DNA of 64,000 nucleotides from Nesterenkonia sp. Act20 (GTDB taxonomy: Bacteria; Actinomycetota; Actinomycetes; Actinomycetales; Micrococcaceae), in contig NZ_JADPQH010000001.1 in assembly GCF_019173455.1 (NCBI RefSeq), forward strand, positions 806,001 to 870,000, read 5' to 3'. Shown here piece by piece: positions 35,280-43,822 of this stretch. Made by a program: the position numbers and the translations under genes. The notes below the pieces were generated by a model, which was not told the origin of the DNA, made no database searches, and saw nothing but the letters and a program-made list of their open reading frames with translations. Position 1 is the first letter of the stretch. Every line of letters begins with the position of its first letter.

Positions 35280-35328
35280 CACCTTTGGGCCCCGCTGACT
35301 GCGGGGCTGACTGCGGGGCCCAAAGGTG
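35280..35328 (-). terminator. Strong hairpin terminator after rnj
   Basis: A perfect 16-bp stem (35280-35295 with 35313-35328) around a 17-nt loop. The loop and right arm include a 12-bp direct duplication (TGACTGCGGGGC twice), so the arm can pair in two registers. It lies between the rnj stop and ftsK start. No T tract follows. Confidence 0.7.
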
Positions 35329-35349
35329 CTGCAGTTCGGCGCGAGCCGA

Positions 35350-37032
35350 TCAGGTCTCGACGACCACCGGAACGATCATCGGCTTGCGGCGCAGCTTGCG
35401 CGCCACCCAGGAGCCCATGGTGCGGCGCACGATCTGCTGAAGCTGATGCGTGGTGTGCTCCTTGTTGTCCTGGATCGCCTCGGTCAGCGCGCGGGAGATC
35501 TTCGGCTTGATGTCCTTGAAGACCTGGTCCTCCTCGGCCACGCCGCGGGCGTGGATGTCGGGCCCGGAGATGATCTTGCCGGTCTGCCGGTTGACCACGA
35601 CGACCACCGAGATGAAGCCTTCTTCACCCAGGACGCGGCGGTCCTTGAGGTCGGTGTCGGTGATCTCGCCGATGGACGAGCCGTCCACGTAGACGTAGCC
35701 GCATTCGACCTGACCCACGATCTGGGCCACGCCCTTGTGCAGGTCCACCACGGTGCCGTCGTCGGCCATCATCACGCGGTCGCCGGGGATCCCGGTCTCT
35801 TCGGCGAGCTTGCCGTTGGCGATCAGGTGGCGGGTCTCCCCGTGGACCGGCATGACGTTCTTGGGACGCACGATGTTGTAGCAGTAGAGCAGCTCGCCGG
35901 CGGAGGCGTGTCCGGAGACGTGGACCTTCGCGGTGCCCTTGTGGATGACGTCGGTGCCGAGCTTGAGCAGGCCGTTGATGACCCGGAAGACGGCGTTCTC
36001 GTTGCCCGGGATCAGCGAGGAGGCGAGGATGACGGTGTCGTCCTGGCCCACCTGGATCGGGTGATCGCCGTTGGCCATGCGCGAGAGCGCGGCCATGGGC
36101 TCGCCCTGGGAGCCGGTGGACATCAGCACCACCTCGGAGTCCGGGTAGTTGTCCACCTTCTTCATGTCCACCAGGATGCCCTCGGGGACGTCGAGGAAGC
36201 CGAGCTTGGAGGCGATGCCCATGTTGCGCACCATGGAGCGCCCGACGAAGGCCACCTTGCGGTTGTGCGCCTGGGCGGCGTTGAGCACCTGCTGGACGCG
36301 GTGCACGTGGGAGGAGAAGGAGGCGACGATGATGCGTCGGCTCGAGTTTCCGAAGAGCTGCTCCAGGGTCGGGCCGATCTCCTTCTCCGGGGTGGTGAAT
36401 CCGGGGACGTCGGCGTTGGTGGAGTCGGTCAGGAAGAGGTCCACGCCCTCTTCGCCGAGCTTGGCGAAGTGGCGCAGGTCGGTGATCCGGCCGTCCAGCG
36501 GGAGCTGGTCCATCTTGAAGTCACCGGTGTGCAGGACGGTGCCGGCCTCGGTGCGGATGAACAGGGCCAGCGCGTCCGGGATGGAGTGGTTGACCGCGAT
36601 GAACTCGCACTGGAAGGGACCGAAGTCCTCCACATCGCCCTCTTTGACCTCGAGGGTGTACGGCTTGATCCGGTGCTCGGCCAGCTTGGCCTCGATGAAG
36701 GCCAGGGTCAGCGTGGAGCCGATCAGCGGGATGTCGGGCTTCTTGCGGAGCAGGTAGGGGACGGCTCCGATGTGGTCCTCGTGCCCGTGGGTGAGGACCA
36801 GGCCGACGACGTCGTCGAGTCGGTTCTCGATGTAGCTGAAGTCGGGAAGGATCAGGTCTACGCCGGGCTGCTCCTCTTCGGGGAAGAGGACGCCGCAGTC
36901 GACGATCAGCAGTTTGCCGCCGATCTCGAAGACCGTCATGTTGCGCCCGACCTCCCCCAGGCCGCCCAGGGCGACGGTGCGAAGAGTGCCGCGGCGTAAT
37001 TTCGGTGGAGTGATGAGGCGCTGTGCTGCCAA
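35350..37032 (-). CDS. rnj: Ribonuclease J
   Basis: A 560-residue metallo-beta-lactamase/beta-CASP RNase that degrades and matures RNA by endo- and 5' exonuclease action. Metal motif HGHEDHIGAVPYLL near residue 90, LHTGDFKMD, LTDSTNADVPGF, then beta-CASP motifs SFSSHVHRVQ, STGSQGEP and VHVSGHA, and PVHGETRHL. The C-terminal domain KDIKPKISRALTEA is present. Starts at TTG 37032 with GAGGAGGA 8 nt upstream. dapA lies 95 bp upstream in the same direction. Confidence 0.95.
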   Translation of the reverse strand: MAAQRLITPPKLRRGTLRTVALGGLGEVGRNMTVFEIGGKLLIVDCGVLFPEEEQPGVDLILPDFSYIENRLDDVVGLVLTHGHEDHIGAVPYLLRKKPDIPLIGSTLTLAFIEAKLAEHRIKPYTLEVKEGDVEDFGPFQCEFIAVNHSIPDALALFIRTEAGTVLHTGDFKMDQLPLDGRITDLRHFAKLGEEGVDLFLTDSTNADVPGFTTPEKEIGPTLEQLFGNSSRRIIVASFSSHVHRVQQVLNAAQAHNRKVAFVGRSMVRNMGIASKLGFLDVPEGILVDMKKVDNYPDSEVVLMSTGSQGEPMAALSRMANGDHPIQVGQDDTVILASSLIPGNENAVFRVINGLLKLGTDVIHKGTAKVHVSGHASAGELLYCYNIVRPKNVMPVHGETRHLIANGKLAEETGIPGDRVMMADDGTVVDLHKGVAQIVGQVECGYVYVDGSSIGEITDTDLKDRRVLGEEGFISVVVVVNRQTGKIISGPDIHARGVAEEDQVFKDIKPKISRALTEAIQDNKEHTTHQLQQIVRRTMGSWVARKLRRKPMIVPVVVET

Positions 37033-37127
37033 GGTGATGTTCCTCCTCTAGACGTCCCTGTCGGGGCGTCCGTTGTGTAGGTCGTTCATGGTCTGCCCCG
37101 TGGGCCGCCCGGTGTGCGGCCGAGCCC

Positions 37128-38090
37128 TCAGAGCTGCCAGCCTGCCTCTCGCAGGTCGGCGATGATCAGTTGTTTCTCAAGTTCGTTGGCCTGCACGAGC
37201 GGCAGGCGGACGCCGGGCTGCATCCCGGTGCCGAGCCAGTTGAGCACCTGCTTGCAGGAGACCGCCCCCTGCACGCGGGTCATCATGGCGCGGATGACAG
37301 GGCCGAGCTCGCCGTGGGCGATGCGGGCCTCGCGCAGGTCATAGTTGAGCACCGCGTCGATCATCCGGCGGAAGGTCGGGGAGGCCACATGGGCGGTCAC
37401 CGAGACGACGCCGGCCGCACCCATGGCCATCCAGGCGAGCACGTTCTGGTCATCACCGGAGTAGACCTCGAGGTCGGTCTTGGTCAGCACCTCGGTGGTG
37501 GCCGTGATGTCATTCTTCGCGTCTTTGAGCGACATGATGTGCGGGTGCTCGGCGAGCTTCAGGATCGTCTCGGTGGAGATCGGGATGCCGGTGCGCCCGG
37601 GGATGTCATAGATCATCAGCGGCAGGTCCGCGGCGTTGGCCACGGCGGTGAAGTGCGCGAGCACCCCGTCCTGGCTGGGCTTGTTGTAGTACGGGGTGAC
37701 GACCAGCTGCCCGTCGGCTCCGGCCCGCTCGGCACGCTTGGCCATGAGCAGGTCGTGATCGGTGTGGTTCGTCGAGGTGCCGGCGATGACCTTGGCACGA
37801 TCCCCGACGGCGGACTTGGCCGCCCGCACCAGGGATTCCTTCTCGTGGTCCTCCAGCGTGGAGACCTCACCGGTGGTGCCGGAGACCACCAGGGAGTCGT
37901 TGCCCTCCTCGACGAGCTTGACCGCGAGCGCCTCGAACGCGTCGAAATCGATCTTGTCATCCGGGGTGAATGGGGTGACCATCGCCGTGATCAGATGCCC
38001 GAAATGCGGGTCGGTCTGATCCGGGTGCTGCACCTGTCCCTGGGTGAGATGAGGATCGAATTCGTGTGTGGGCTCGTTGTCGCTTGCCAT
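37128..38090 (-). CDS. dapA: 4-hydroxy-tetrahydrodipicolinate synthase
   Basis: A 320-residue aldolase that condenses pyruvate and aspartate semialdehyde, the first step of the lysine/DAP branch. SGTTGE near residue 70 binds substrate, VTPYYNKPSQDG and YDIPGRTG contain the catalytic Tyr, and the Schiff-base Lys is in MSLKDAKND near 190. It has a ~30-residue N-terminal extension. ATG 38090 lies 6 nt after a TAGGCT -10 box. dapB (47071) and dapF (23508) are elsewhere in the window. Confidence 0.95.
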   Translation of the reverse strand: MASDNEPTHEFDPHLTQGQVQHPDQTDPHFGHLITAMVTPFTPDDKIDFDAFEALAVKLVEEGNDSLVVSGTTGEVSTLEDHEKESLVRAAKSAVGDRAKVIAGTSTNHTDHDLLMAKRAERAGADGQLVVTPYYNKPSQDGVLAHFTAVANAADLPLMIYDIPGRTGIPISTETILKLAEHPHIMSLKDAKNDITATTEVLTKTDLEVYSGDDQNVLAWMAMGAAGVVSVTAHVASPTFRRMIDAVLNYDLREARIAHGELGPVIRAMMTRVQGAVSCKQVLNWLGTGMQPGVRLPLVQANELEKQLIIADLREAGWQL

Positions 38091-38096
38091 GGGGCC

Positions 38097-38102
38097 AGCC
38101 TA
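38097..38102 (-). promoter_or_regulatory. -10 box TAGGCT for leaderless dapA
   Basis: TAGGCT on the minus strand followed by 6 nt and ATG 38090. The same TAGGCT-N6-ATG layout precedes dapB and the NUDIX gene. Confidence 0.55.
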
Positions 38103-38122
38103 CCGTGCCCCTGTCCCACCCG

Positions 38123-38197
38123 GCGTTTTACCGGGCCGTACGTGGATTACCTGGCAGACGGCGGGGCTGGTAATTCACCCAAGTCCCGGTAAAACGC
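38123..38197. repeat. 75-bp nested palindromic element, copy A
   Basis: Outer arms GCGTTTTACCGGG (38123-38135) and CCCGGTAAAACGC (38185-38197) pair perfectly over 13 bp. Inner arms GTGGATTACC and GGTAATTCAC pair 9 of 10. Same length and layout as the elements at 42545 and 46968. It lies between the anti-sigma gene end and the dapA promoter. Confidence 0.85.
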
Positions 38198-38213
38198 TCG
38201 GGGTGGGGTGGGA

Positions 38214-39035
38214 TCAGCTGTCCGCGGGCTCCATGGGGCCCGCGGCGAGGGTGGTGCCGCTGTGGCCGGGATCCCCGTCGAAGTGCTCATGGGAGACGTC
38301 GACCACCGGGTACTCGCTCAGGTCCAGACCTTCCGGAACCTGGAAGGTGGTGGACTCGGTGCCGGTGACCGCGCCCAGAGACTGCAGGCGGGAGCCGTCC
38401 TCGTTGCGCAGCCAGACCTCGAAGTACCCGGCCTCGGGGTCTGGTGCCTCGGAGACCTCCACGGTGATCTCGAGCAGGCCGTCCTCGGTCTCCACCATCT
38501 CGGCCTGTCCGGAGATGTCTTCGGCGGCGACCGGTTCCAGCGCGGCGTCGCCGAGGACGGTGGGCGCGGCCACGGGCGGCTCTGCGGGGGCCTCCTCCTC
38601 GGAGCCCTGGCCCAGCACACCGGCGACGGCGGCGCCACCGATCAGCACTCCGGCCGCGGCAGCCGCCAGCGGCACCCAGCGACGACTTGGGGTGGGCCGC
38701 GGGCGCAGCTGATGGACCGAGGCCCCAGTCGGCCCGGGGGCCGCCGGGGTCTCAGCGATCTCCGCAGCGATGCGGTCCCAGAGCCCAGCGGGGGGTTCGA
38801 GCAGATTCACCGGATCACGCAGCGCGTTCAGCGCACGCTCCGTGGCCGCCAGGGCCTCCCGGCAGGGGGCGCACAGCGCGAGATGCCGCTGCGCCTCGGT
38901 CAATCGATCTTCGGTCGGAGGCGCGGCGGCGCCCTCCTCCTCGGCGAGACGGGGGTCTGCCAGCATGGCCAGCTCGTGGTCGCTCAGGTGCGCAGCGGAG
39001 TCGGAGCGCTCGTTCGGCGGGAACTGCTCAGTCAC
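38214..39035 (-). CDS. Anti-sigma factor (RskA-like)
   Basis: A 273-residue membrane protein that would hold the adjacent sigma factor. The cytosolic part (~1-115) has an H-x3-C-x2-C zinc motif: the His of RHLALCAPC followed by the two Cys. A membrane segment at ~128-148 (WVPLAAAAAGVLIGGAAVAG) is followed by an extracellular RskA C-terminal domain: EITVEVSEAPDPEAGYFEVWLRNED, SSTFQVPEGLDLSEYPVVDVS, DGDPGHSGTTL. The GTG at 39035 overlaps the sigma stop by 8 nt, so the pair is coupled. Confidence 0.88.
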   Translation of the reverse strand: MTEQFPPNERSDSAAHLSDHELAMLADPRLAEEEGAAAPPTEDRLTEAQRHLALCAPCREALAATERALNALRDPVNLLEPPAGLWDRIAAEIAETPAAPGPTGASVHQLRPRPTPSRRWVPLAAAAAGVLIGGAAVAGVLGQGSEEEAPAEPPVAAPTVLGDAALEPVAAEDISGQAEMVETEDGLLEITVEVSEAPDPEAGYFEVWLRNEDGSRLQSLGAVTGTESTTFQVPEGLDLSEYPVVDVSHEHFDGDPGHSGTTLAAGPMEPADS

Positions 39036-39606
39036 TATGCACCTCCAGACTCTTTCGCATGCGGGCCAGGCCCCTGTGGACATGGGATTTCACGGTACCC
39101 AGCGGCATTCCCAGACGCTCGGCGATGATCTTGAGTGGGAGGTCCTCCGCGTAGGCCAGGCGAAGTATCTCATCCTGCGGCGGGCCCAGTGCATCCAGGC
39201 TCTGCTGGACCACCACGCGGTCCACCACCGCGTCTGTGGGCTGTGGAGCATCCTCACGGACCTGTTCCTCGACCCCGGCCCTGGCGGCCTGCAGGTCTCG
39301 CTCCCGCCGCGCGAACGTGTCAGCGATGACGCGTCGGGTGATCCCGGTCAGCCAGGCACCCGTGGGCTGGGTGATGTCGTAGGTGTCGTGGGAGCGCCAG
39401 GCACGCGTGAACACCGCTTGGGTGGCGTCCTCGGCGTCTTGGCGGTGCCGCAGGGCTGCCATGCACAGCGAGAACACGAAGGCGCCGTGCTGCCGATAGA
39501 GGTCCTGCATGGCCGCCGGCTCGCCGGCCGCGAAACGCATCGCCAGGGGCTGCGGGTCCAGAGCGCCTCCTCGGTCGGGGAACGGTTTCACACTCGGCGC
39601 GGACAC
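39028..39606 (-). CDS. ECF sigma factor (SigK-like)
   Basis: A 192-residue extracytoplasmic-function sigma factor. Region 2 is LYRQHGAFVFSLCMAAL...DAEDATQAVFTRAWR (~35-75); region 4 is LGPPQDEILRLAYAEDLPLKIIAERL with GTVKSHVHRGLARMRKSL (~135-188). GTG 39606 with GAGG upstream is chosen; a reading from 39660 would run into the sortase gene. Its anti-sigma partner follows. In Mycobacterium the related SigK/RskA pair controls secreted antigens; here the co-transcribed surface genes are likely targets. Confidence 0.9.
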   Translation of the reverse strand: MSAPSVKPFPDRGGALDPQPLAMRFAAGEPAAMQDLYRQHGAFVFSLCMAALRHRQDAEDATQAVFTRAWRSHDTYDITQPTGAWLTGITRRVIADTFARRERDLQAARAGVEEQVREDAPQPTDAVVDRVVVQQSLDALGPPQDEILRLAYAEDLPLKIIAERLGMPLGTVKSHVHRGLARMRKSLEVHSD

Positions 39607-39619
39607 GGTCCTCGACCGT

Positions 39620-40324
39620 TCAGTCCGCAGGTTCAGCAACCACGATGATGTTGTCAGCATAGCTGTTTCGCTCAGGAATCCACTGACCTCCGCAGGTGAT
39701 CAGCACCAGACGATGCTGACCCGCTCGGTCGAAGTATGGAGCAAAGTCCAGCCCGTCCTTGCCGAGCTGCTCGACCTCGGTGACCGCGTAGCGGTGTTCC
39801 TCCCCGGACTCGTCGAGGACGGTGATCTCCTCCCCGGGGCGAGCATCCTTGAGCGCATACAGCGGTCCGATCGGAGTCTCCTCAGAACCAGCATGGGCTG
39901 AGATGACAGTGGTGCCGACGTCGTCGGCCGGTGCCTTGCCGTATTGGTACCAGGCAGCCTGGGCGGCGTCGTCGGGGATATCCATCTGCCCGTCGCTGGC
40001 CACGCCGCGCGGCTGCACCGGCAGCTCGGCGTCAATCCCCGGGTAACGAACCTCCACCGGTTCCGGGGCCTCCTGAGCCCTGCCCAGCTCGGCCGAGCGG
40101 ACCTGCACCTCGGAGCCGTCCAACCCTGCGGAGGAGTCCGCCTGACCGGGGGCCTCCGGCGCCCTGAACGCCGAAGGCCCCGCAGAATCATCAGGTGCGG
40201 ACATCTCCGCCGTCGGCTCATTCCCGGAGCCTCCCGCGCAGCCGGAGACCGCCAGCGCGGCGATCACCGCCAGGCTCAGGACGCGCGGATGACCCCGGGA
40301 TGGGCCGCGACGGGTGGTGCTCAT
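39620..40324 (-). CDS. Class F-like sortase with lipoprotein signal
   Basis: A 234-residue transpeptidase that joins surface proteins to the cell wall. N-terminal AALAVSGCAGG is a lipobox, so it appears lipid-anchored rather than held by a membrane helix. The sortase barrel covers ~95-234: catalytic His in TVISAHAGS, Cys in LVLITCGGQW, and Arg in PERNSYADN. The actinobacterial sequence resembles class F/E, not SrtA. ATG 40324 lies 1 nt after the stop of the DUF4397 gene. The neighbouring DUF4397 protein is the probable substrate. Confidence 0.85.
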   Translation of the reverse strand: MSTTRRGPSRGHPRVLSLAVIAALAVSGCAGGSGNEPTAEMSAPDDSAGPSAFRAPEAPGQADSSAGLDGSEVQVRSAELGRAQEAPEPVEVRYPGIDAELPVQPRGVASDGQMDIPDDAAQAAWYQYGKAPADDVGTTVISAHAGSEETPIGPLYALKDARPGEEITVLDESGEEHRYAVTEVEQLGKDGLDFAPYFDRAGQHRLVLITCGGQWIPERNSYADNIIVVAEPAD

Positions 40325-40325
40325 C

Positions 40326-41150
40326 TCAGGCGCGGCTCTTCGCGCGAGCGCCGAAGGCCACAGCGCCGACGCCTGCCAGGGCCAGCACGCCGAGACCAGC
40401 GATCCAGCCCGTGGAGGACTGTGCGGCGGGAACCTCGTAGTTGCCGGTCGGGACACCGTCCGGCGAGGAGTGCATGCCCTCGACGGTCTGGGTGGCCAGG
40501 GCGAGGTTTCCGTTCTCCGCCGAGCCCCACGCGTAGACGATGGTGGAGGCACCCTCAGCGACTGCCACATCGGCGGGACCGATGACGGGATCAGACTCGC
40601 CGGTCAGTGAGACCGCGGCCTCGAGGGTGCCGGCGGGCAGCTCCAGGCTGGCCTCATCGGGGTTCGCGAGCGCCTCGACGGCGACCTCCCCGTTGGCCCA
40701 GATGTCGACCTCGGGGGCAGCGGCCAGGTGACGAACGGTCAGTCGACCCTCACCGGCTGCCAGCTCCGAGGTGTCGTTCTCGAACGGGGTCACGGTGGGC
40801 TGGCCGTCAGCGTCCAGATGGGCCGCGGCGGTGTAGTTCACACCCTCCTCGAGGGTCAGATCCACCGGTCCGAGAACCGGCTCGGAGTCATCCTCAGCGT
40901 CGGCGGCGGTGATGGCGACCTCGTAGTCCCCGCCGGGCAGCTCCAGCGGTCCGGCCAGGTCGCCGGGGGCGAAATCATCGAGGGTCAGTTCACCGTTGAC
41001 GTAGACGTCCACGGGAAGGTCCGGCACGGCGTGCAGCACGGACAGATGCGCGGAGGCACCCTCGTGTGAATCGGCGTAGGCCGGGGCTGCGGATCCGGCG
41101 ATGGCCAGACCCACAACTGCGGTGGTTGCTAGGGGCAGTGACTTACGCAT
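40326..41150 (-). CDS. DUF4397 surface protein with sorting-signal-like C-terminus
   Basis: A 274-residue exported protein. A signal peptide (TTAVVGLAIAGSAAPAYA) is followed by two DUF4397 beta-sandwich repeats: ~35-115 (LHAVPDLPVDVYVNGEL) and ~135-210 (RHLAAAPEVDIWANGEVAVE). The C-terminus ends in a hydrophobic stretch (WIAGLGVLALAGVGAVAF) and a basic RAKSRA tail, as in sorted proteins, but a canonical LPxTG is lacking; the closest is QSSTG just before the hydrophobic part. AGGAGAGG lies before the ATG. First gene of the operon with sortase, sigma and anti-sigma. Confidence 0.85.
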   Translation of the reverse strand: MRKSLPLATTAVVGLAIAGSAAPAYADSHEGASAHLSVLHAVPDLPVDVYVNGELTLDDFAPGDLAGPLELPGGDYEVAITAADAEDDSEPVLGPVDLTLEEGVNYTAAAHLDADGQPTVTPFENDTSELAAGEGRLTVRHLAAAPEVDIWANGEVAVEALANPDEASLELPAGTLEAAVSLTGESDPVIGPADVAVAEGASTIVYAWGSAENGNLALATQTVEGMHSSPDGVPTGNYEVPAAQSSTGWIAGLGVLALAGVGAVAFGARAKSRA

Positions 41151-41231
41151 GACGTTGCCTCTCCTGGTTCCTCAAGCAGTGATTGTGATCACGTGTTGTG
41201 CTCACACCAGGACTACCGCCGGGGACGGTGA

Positions 41232-41267
41232 AAGGTTGCAGGGACCGGGAAGTTTTTTTCAGGTTCC
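41232..41267 (-). promoter_or_regulatory. Possible ECF-type promoter elements before the DUF4397 gene
   Basis: On the minus strand two AACC-type -35 motifs, GGAACC (41267-41262) and GCAACC (41239-41234), lie upstream of the DUF4397-sortase-sigma operon. AACC is the usual ECF -35 core, so one of them may be used by the operon's own sigma factor. The -10 cannot be assigned with confidence. Confidence 0.3.
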
Positions 41268-41303
41268 ATGTCAGGTGATCTCCGGCCGACGCACAGGAGG
41301 CAG

Positions 41304-41309
41304 TAGCGT
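41304..41309 (+). promoter_or_regulatory. -10 box TAGCGT before the membrane acyltransferase-like gene
   Basis: TAGCGT followed by 7 nt and GTG 41317, consistent with a leaderless start. An AGGAGG at 41296-41301 is 15 nt from the GTG, too far for a normal ribosome site. Confidence 0.4.
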
Positions 41310-41316
41310 ACGGTCT

Positions 41317-42531
41317 GTGATCACAGCCGGCACCGCCTCCGCACGTACCCGTCGCATCTCGGGAGTCGACGCCGCCCGCGGCCTCGCACTGCTGGGGATG
41401 ATGACCGTCCACGTGCTGCCCACCATCTCCGAGCCCGGCCACGAGGCCACCTGGGCGGGGCTGCTCTTCACGGGCCGCCCCTCAGCCCTCTTCGCGCTGC
41501 TGGCAGGTGTCGGCCTGGCGCTGCTCAGCGGCGGCGCCGGACGGGCGCACTCCAAGACGCAGCTGGCCGGGGACCGCAAGGCCATCGCCGTGCGGGCGGT
41601 GATCGTGGTGGTCATCGGGCTGCTCGTCGCACACCTGGACTCTGGCGTGGCGATCATCCTGGTCCACTACGGGCTGCTGTTCCTGCTCGCGATCCCGTTC
41701 CTGCGCCTGGGCGCGGTCCCGCTGTTCGCCCTGGCGGGTCTCTGGGTGGCCGCCGCCCCGGTGGCGTATTGGTGGCTGCACAATGATCTGCGTGACAGCC
41801 TCACCCAGTTCCCCGACACCTGGAGACTGTGGCACTCCCCCTCGCTGACCGACCTCGCGGACCCCGGTCTGATGGGCATGGATCTCGCGCTGACCGGGTA
41901 TTACCCGCTCTTGATCTGGCCCGCGTACCTCTTCGCCGGCATGGCCATCGGCCGGTTGAAGCTGCAGCGCACGAGCACCGCGCTCAGACTCGCGGGCACG
42001 GGCCTGGCCCTGGCGCTGATCAGCTATGGCGTCCACCTGTGGATGCTCTTCCAGTCCGAATTCATCACCGAACTGGCGGGCCGCTATGGCTGGTCCACCG
42101 CGGAGCTGCGCGCCGAGCTGCTGGCCGGCACGTATCAGGTGCCCCTGGTGACCGAGAACGCCTGGTTCCTGCTCGCCACCCCGCATCAGGGCTCCACCAT
42201 GGACCTGATCCACACCCTGGGCACCTCGATGCTGGTGCTCGGGATGTGCCTGCTCATCGCGGAGAAGCTGCGCTGGCTGCTGGCTCCGCTGATCGGCGCC
42301 GGAGCCATGCCGCTGACCCTGTATGTGGGCCACCTGGTGGTGCTGCACTACTGGAACGGGGCTCAGGTGCCGGAGTTCATGACCTTCCTGGCGCAGTATT
42401 CCGCCACACAGATGCTCATGATCCTGATCCTGGGGGCGCTGGCGGCGGGTCTGCTGCGGTTCCTGCTGCGCCGACGCGGCCCCTTGGAGGCGCTCACCCA
42501 CGCAGCCGGCAACGCCGTCGCCCGCCGCTGA
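41317..42531 (+). CDS. Polytopic membrane protein, HGSNAT/DUF1624 acyltransferase-like
   Basis: A 404-residue protein with about ten membrane segments. The N-terminal RRISGVDAARGLALLGMMTVHV carries the Arg/Asp/Gly pattern and loop His of heparan-alpha-glucosaminide N-acetyltransferase-like and DUF418 proteins. Later LYVGHLVVLHYW resembles the C-terminal motif of the same group. Such proteins move acyl groups across the membrane, often onto cell-wall sugars. Substrate unknown. GTG 41317 is chosen by the -10 box before it. It diverges from the DUF4397 operon. Confidence 0.75.
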   Translation: MITAGTASARTRRISGVDAARGLALLGMMTVHVLPTISEPGHEATWAGLLFTGRPSALFALLAGVGLALLSGGAGRAHSKTQLAGDRKAIAVRAVIVVVIGLLVAHLDSGVAIILVHYGLLFLLAIPFLRLGAVPLFALAGLWVAAAPVAYWWLHNDLRDSLTQFPDTWRLWHSPSLTDLADPGLMGMDLALTGYYPLLIWPAYLFAGMAIGRLKLQRTSTALRLAGTGLALALISYGVHLWMLFQSEFITELAGRYGWSTAELRAELLAGTYQVPLVTENAWFLLATPHQGSTMDLIHTLGTSMLVLGMCLLIAEKLRWLLAPLIGAGAMPLTLYVGHLVVLHYWNGAQVPEFMTFLAQYSATQMLMILILGALAAGLLRFLLRRRGPLEALTHAAGNAVARR

Positions 42532-42544
42532 GGTTCCTCCCGCC

Positions 42545-42619
42545 GCGTTTTACCCCGCCCTCCGTGGAATACCTCCGCGACGGTGGGCCCGGTAAACCAC
42601 GGACGCGGGGGTAAAACGC
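42545..42619. repeat. 75-bp nested palindromic element, copy B
   Basis: Outer arms GCGTTTTACCCC (42545-42556) and GGGGTAAAACGC (42608-42619), inner arms CCGTGGAATACC (42562-42573) and GGTAAACCACGG (42591-42602) with two mismatches. It lies between the convergent membrane-protein gene and galK. Confidence 0.85.
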
Positions 42620-42640
42620 TGGGGTCTGGGAGGGGCGGGG

Positions 42641-43822
42641 TCAGCTGAGTCGGCGGGCGCCCGCGGAGGGCTGAGCGAGGAAACCGGTGGGCTCGGTGAA
42701 GCCGTGCCGACGGGCGTTCTCCTGCACGGCGCCGAGCAGCCCCTCGAAGGAGTCGGCGTCGATCAGCGCGATCACGCAGCCGCCGAAGCCCCCGCCCACC
42801 TGTCGGGCTCCCAGCGCGGGCTGGGCTCCATGATCCTGGTGCGGGGCCATCAGCGTCTCGACCAGCGTGTCGGTCTCCGGGACCGTGATCTCAAAGTCAT
42901 CGCGCTGCGAAGCATGGGAGGCACTGAGGATCTCACCGAGCTCGGCGTAGGCGCCGATGCTCAGCGCTTCGCGAGCCGCAAGCACGCGGGTGTTCTCGGT
43001 GAGCACGTGGCGGACCCGGCGCAGGATGACCGGGTCCTCAAGCCGAGCGGACAGCTCCTCCGGCGCGACGCCGTCGTCGTTGAGCTCGCGCAGACTCTCC
43101 AGACCCAGCTGCCGCGCTCCTGTCTCGCACTGGGAACGGCGAGCGGCGTACTCGCCGTCGACCAGCCGGTGTTCCGCCAGTGAATCGATGACCAGCAGCG
43201 CCAGCCCGTCCTGCGCCAGCATGAACGGGACGTGCTCGATCGCCATGCTCCGGGTGTCAAGCAGCAGCGCATGCTCGGCCTGCGCGGCGATCGACGCCAT
43301 CTGATCCATGATTCCGCAGGGCATCCCGACAAAGTCGTTCTCCGCATGCTGTGCCAGCTGAGCAAGCTCGACGGCGGGAAGTCCGACGCCGGCCAGTTCG
43401 GTGGCAGCCAGGCCGACGGAGCATTCCAGGGCGGCCGAGGAGGACAGTCCCGCGCCGATCGGGACTTCCGAGTCGATGAGCAGGTCCATCCCCGGCAGCA
43501 GGTGCCCAGCCTGCTCGAGCGACCACAGCATCCCCGCGGCGTAGGCGGCCCAGCCCTCGACGACGCCGGGGCGCAGCCCATCCAGGCTGAACTCCGCGGT
43601 CTCACCGTTGAGCAGGGACCGGACATGCACGATCCGGTCGCCGCGGGTGGCGGCGGCGACCCGGCTGGTCTGTGGCAGTGCGAAGGGCAGCACGAAGCCA
43701 CCGTTGTAGTCGGTGTGCTCCCCGATCAGGTTCACCCGCCCGGGGGCCGCCCAGATTCCGGCACTGTCCCGGCCGAAGACCTCCTGGAAGGCGTCGGAGA
43801 GCGCACGCGGTGCGGAGCTCAT
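42641..43822 (-). CDS. galK: Galactokinase
   Basis: A 393-residue GHMP kinase that phosphorylates galactose at C1. Substrate signature GRVNLIGEHTDYNGGFVLP near residue 30, ATP motif PIGAGLSSSAALE near 125, the catalytic Asp in MPCGIMDQMAS, and QVGGGFGGCVIAL near 345. ATG 43822 overlaps the galE stop by 4 nt. Last gene of deoR-galT-galE-galK. Confidence 0.96.
   Translation of the reverse strand: MSSAPRALSDAFQEVFGRDSAGIWAAPGRVNLIGEHTDYNGGFVLPFALPQTSRVAAATRGDRIVHVRSLLNGETAEFSLDGLRPGVVEGWAAYAAGMLWSLEQAGHLLPGMDLLIDSEVPIGAGLSSSAALECSVGLAATELAGVGLPAVELAQLAQHAENDFVGMPCGIMDQMASIAAQAEHALLLDTRSMAIEHVPFMLAQDGLALLVIDSLAEHRLVDGEYAARRSQCETGARQLGLESLRELNDDGVAPEELSARLEDPVILRRVRHVLTENTRVLAAREALSIGAYAELGEILSASHASQRDDFEITVPETDTLVETLMAPHQDHGAQPALGARQVGGGFGGCVIALIDADSFEGLLGAVQENARRHGFTEPTGFLAQPSAGARRLS

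Noticed and set aside
35326-36999. A 557-codon rightward open frame opposite rnj
   Set aside because: Antisense shadow of the RNase J gene, whose motifs are complete.
41185-41215. CRP/GlxR-like site near TGTGATCAC and GTGCTCACA
   Set aside because: Half-sites do not combine into a TGTGA-N6-TCACA palindrome with correct spacing.
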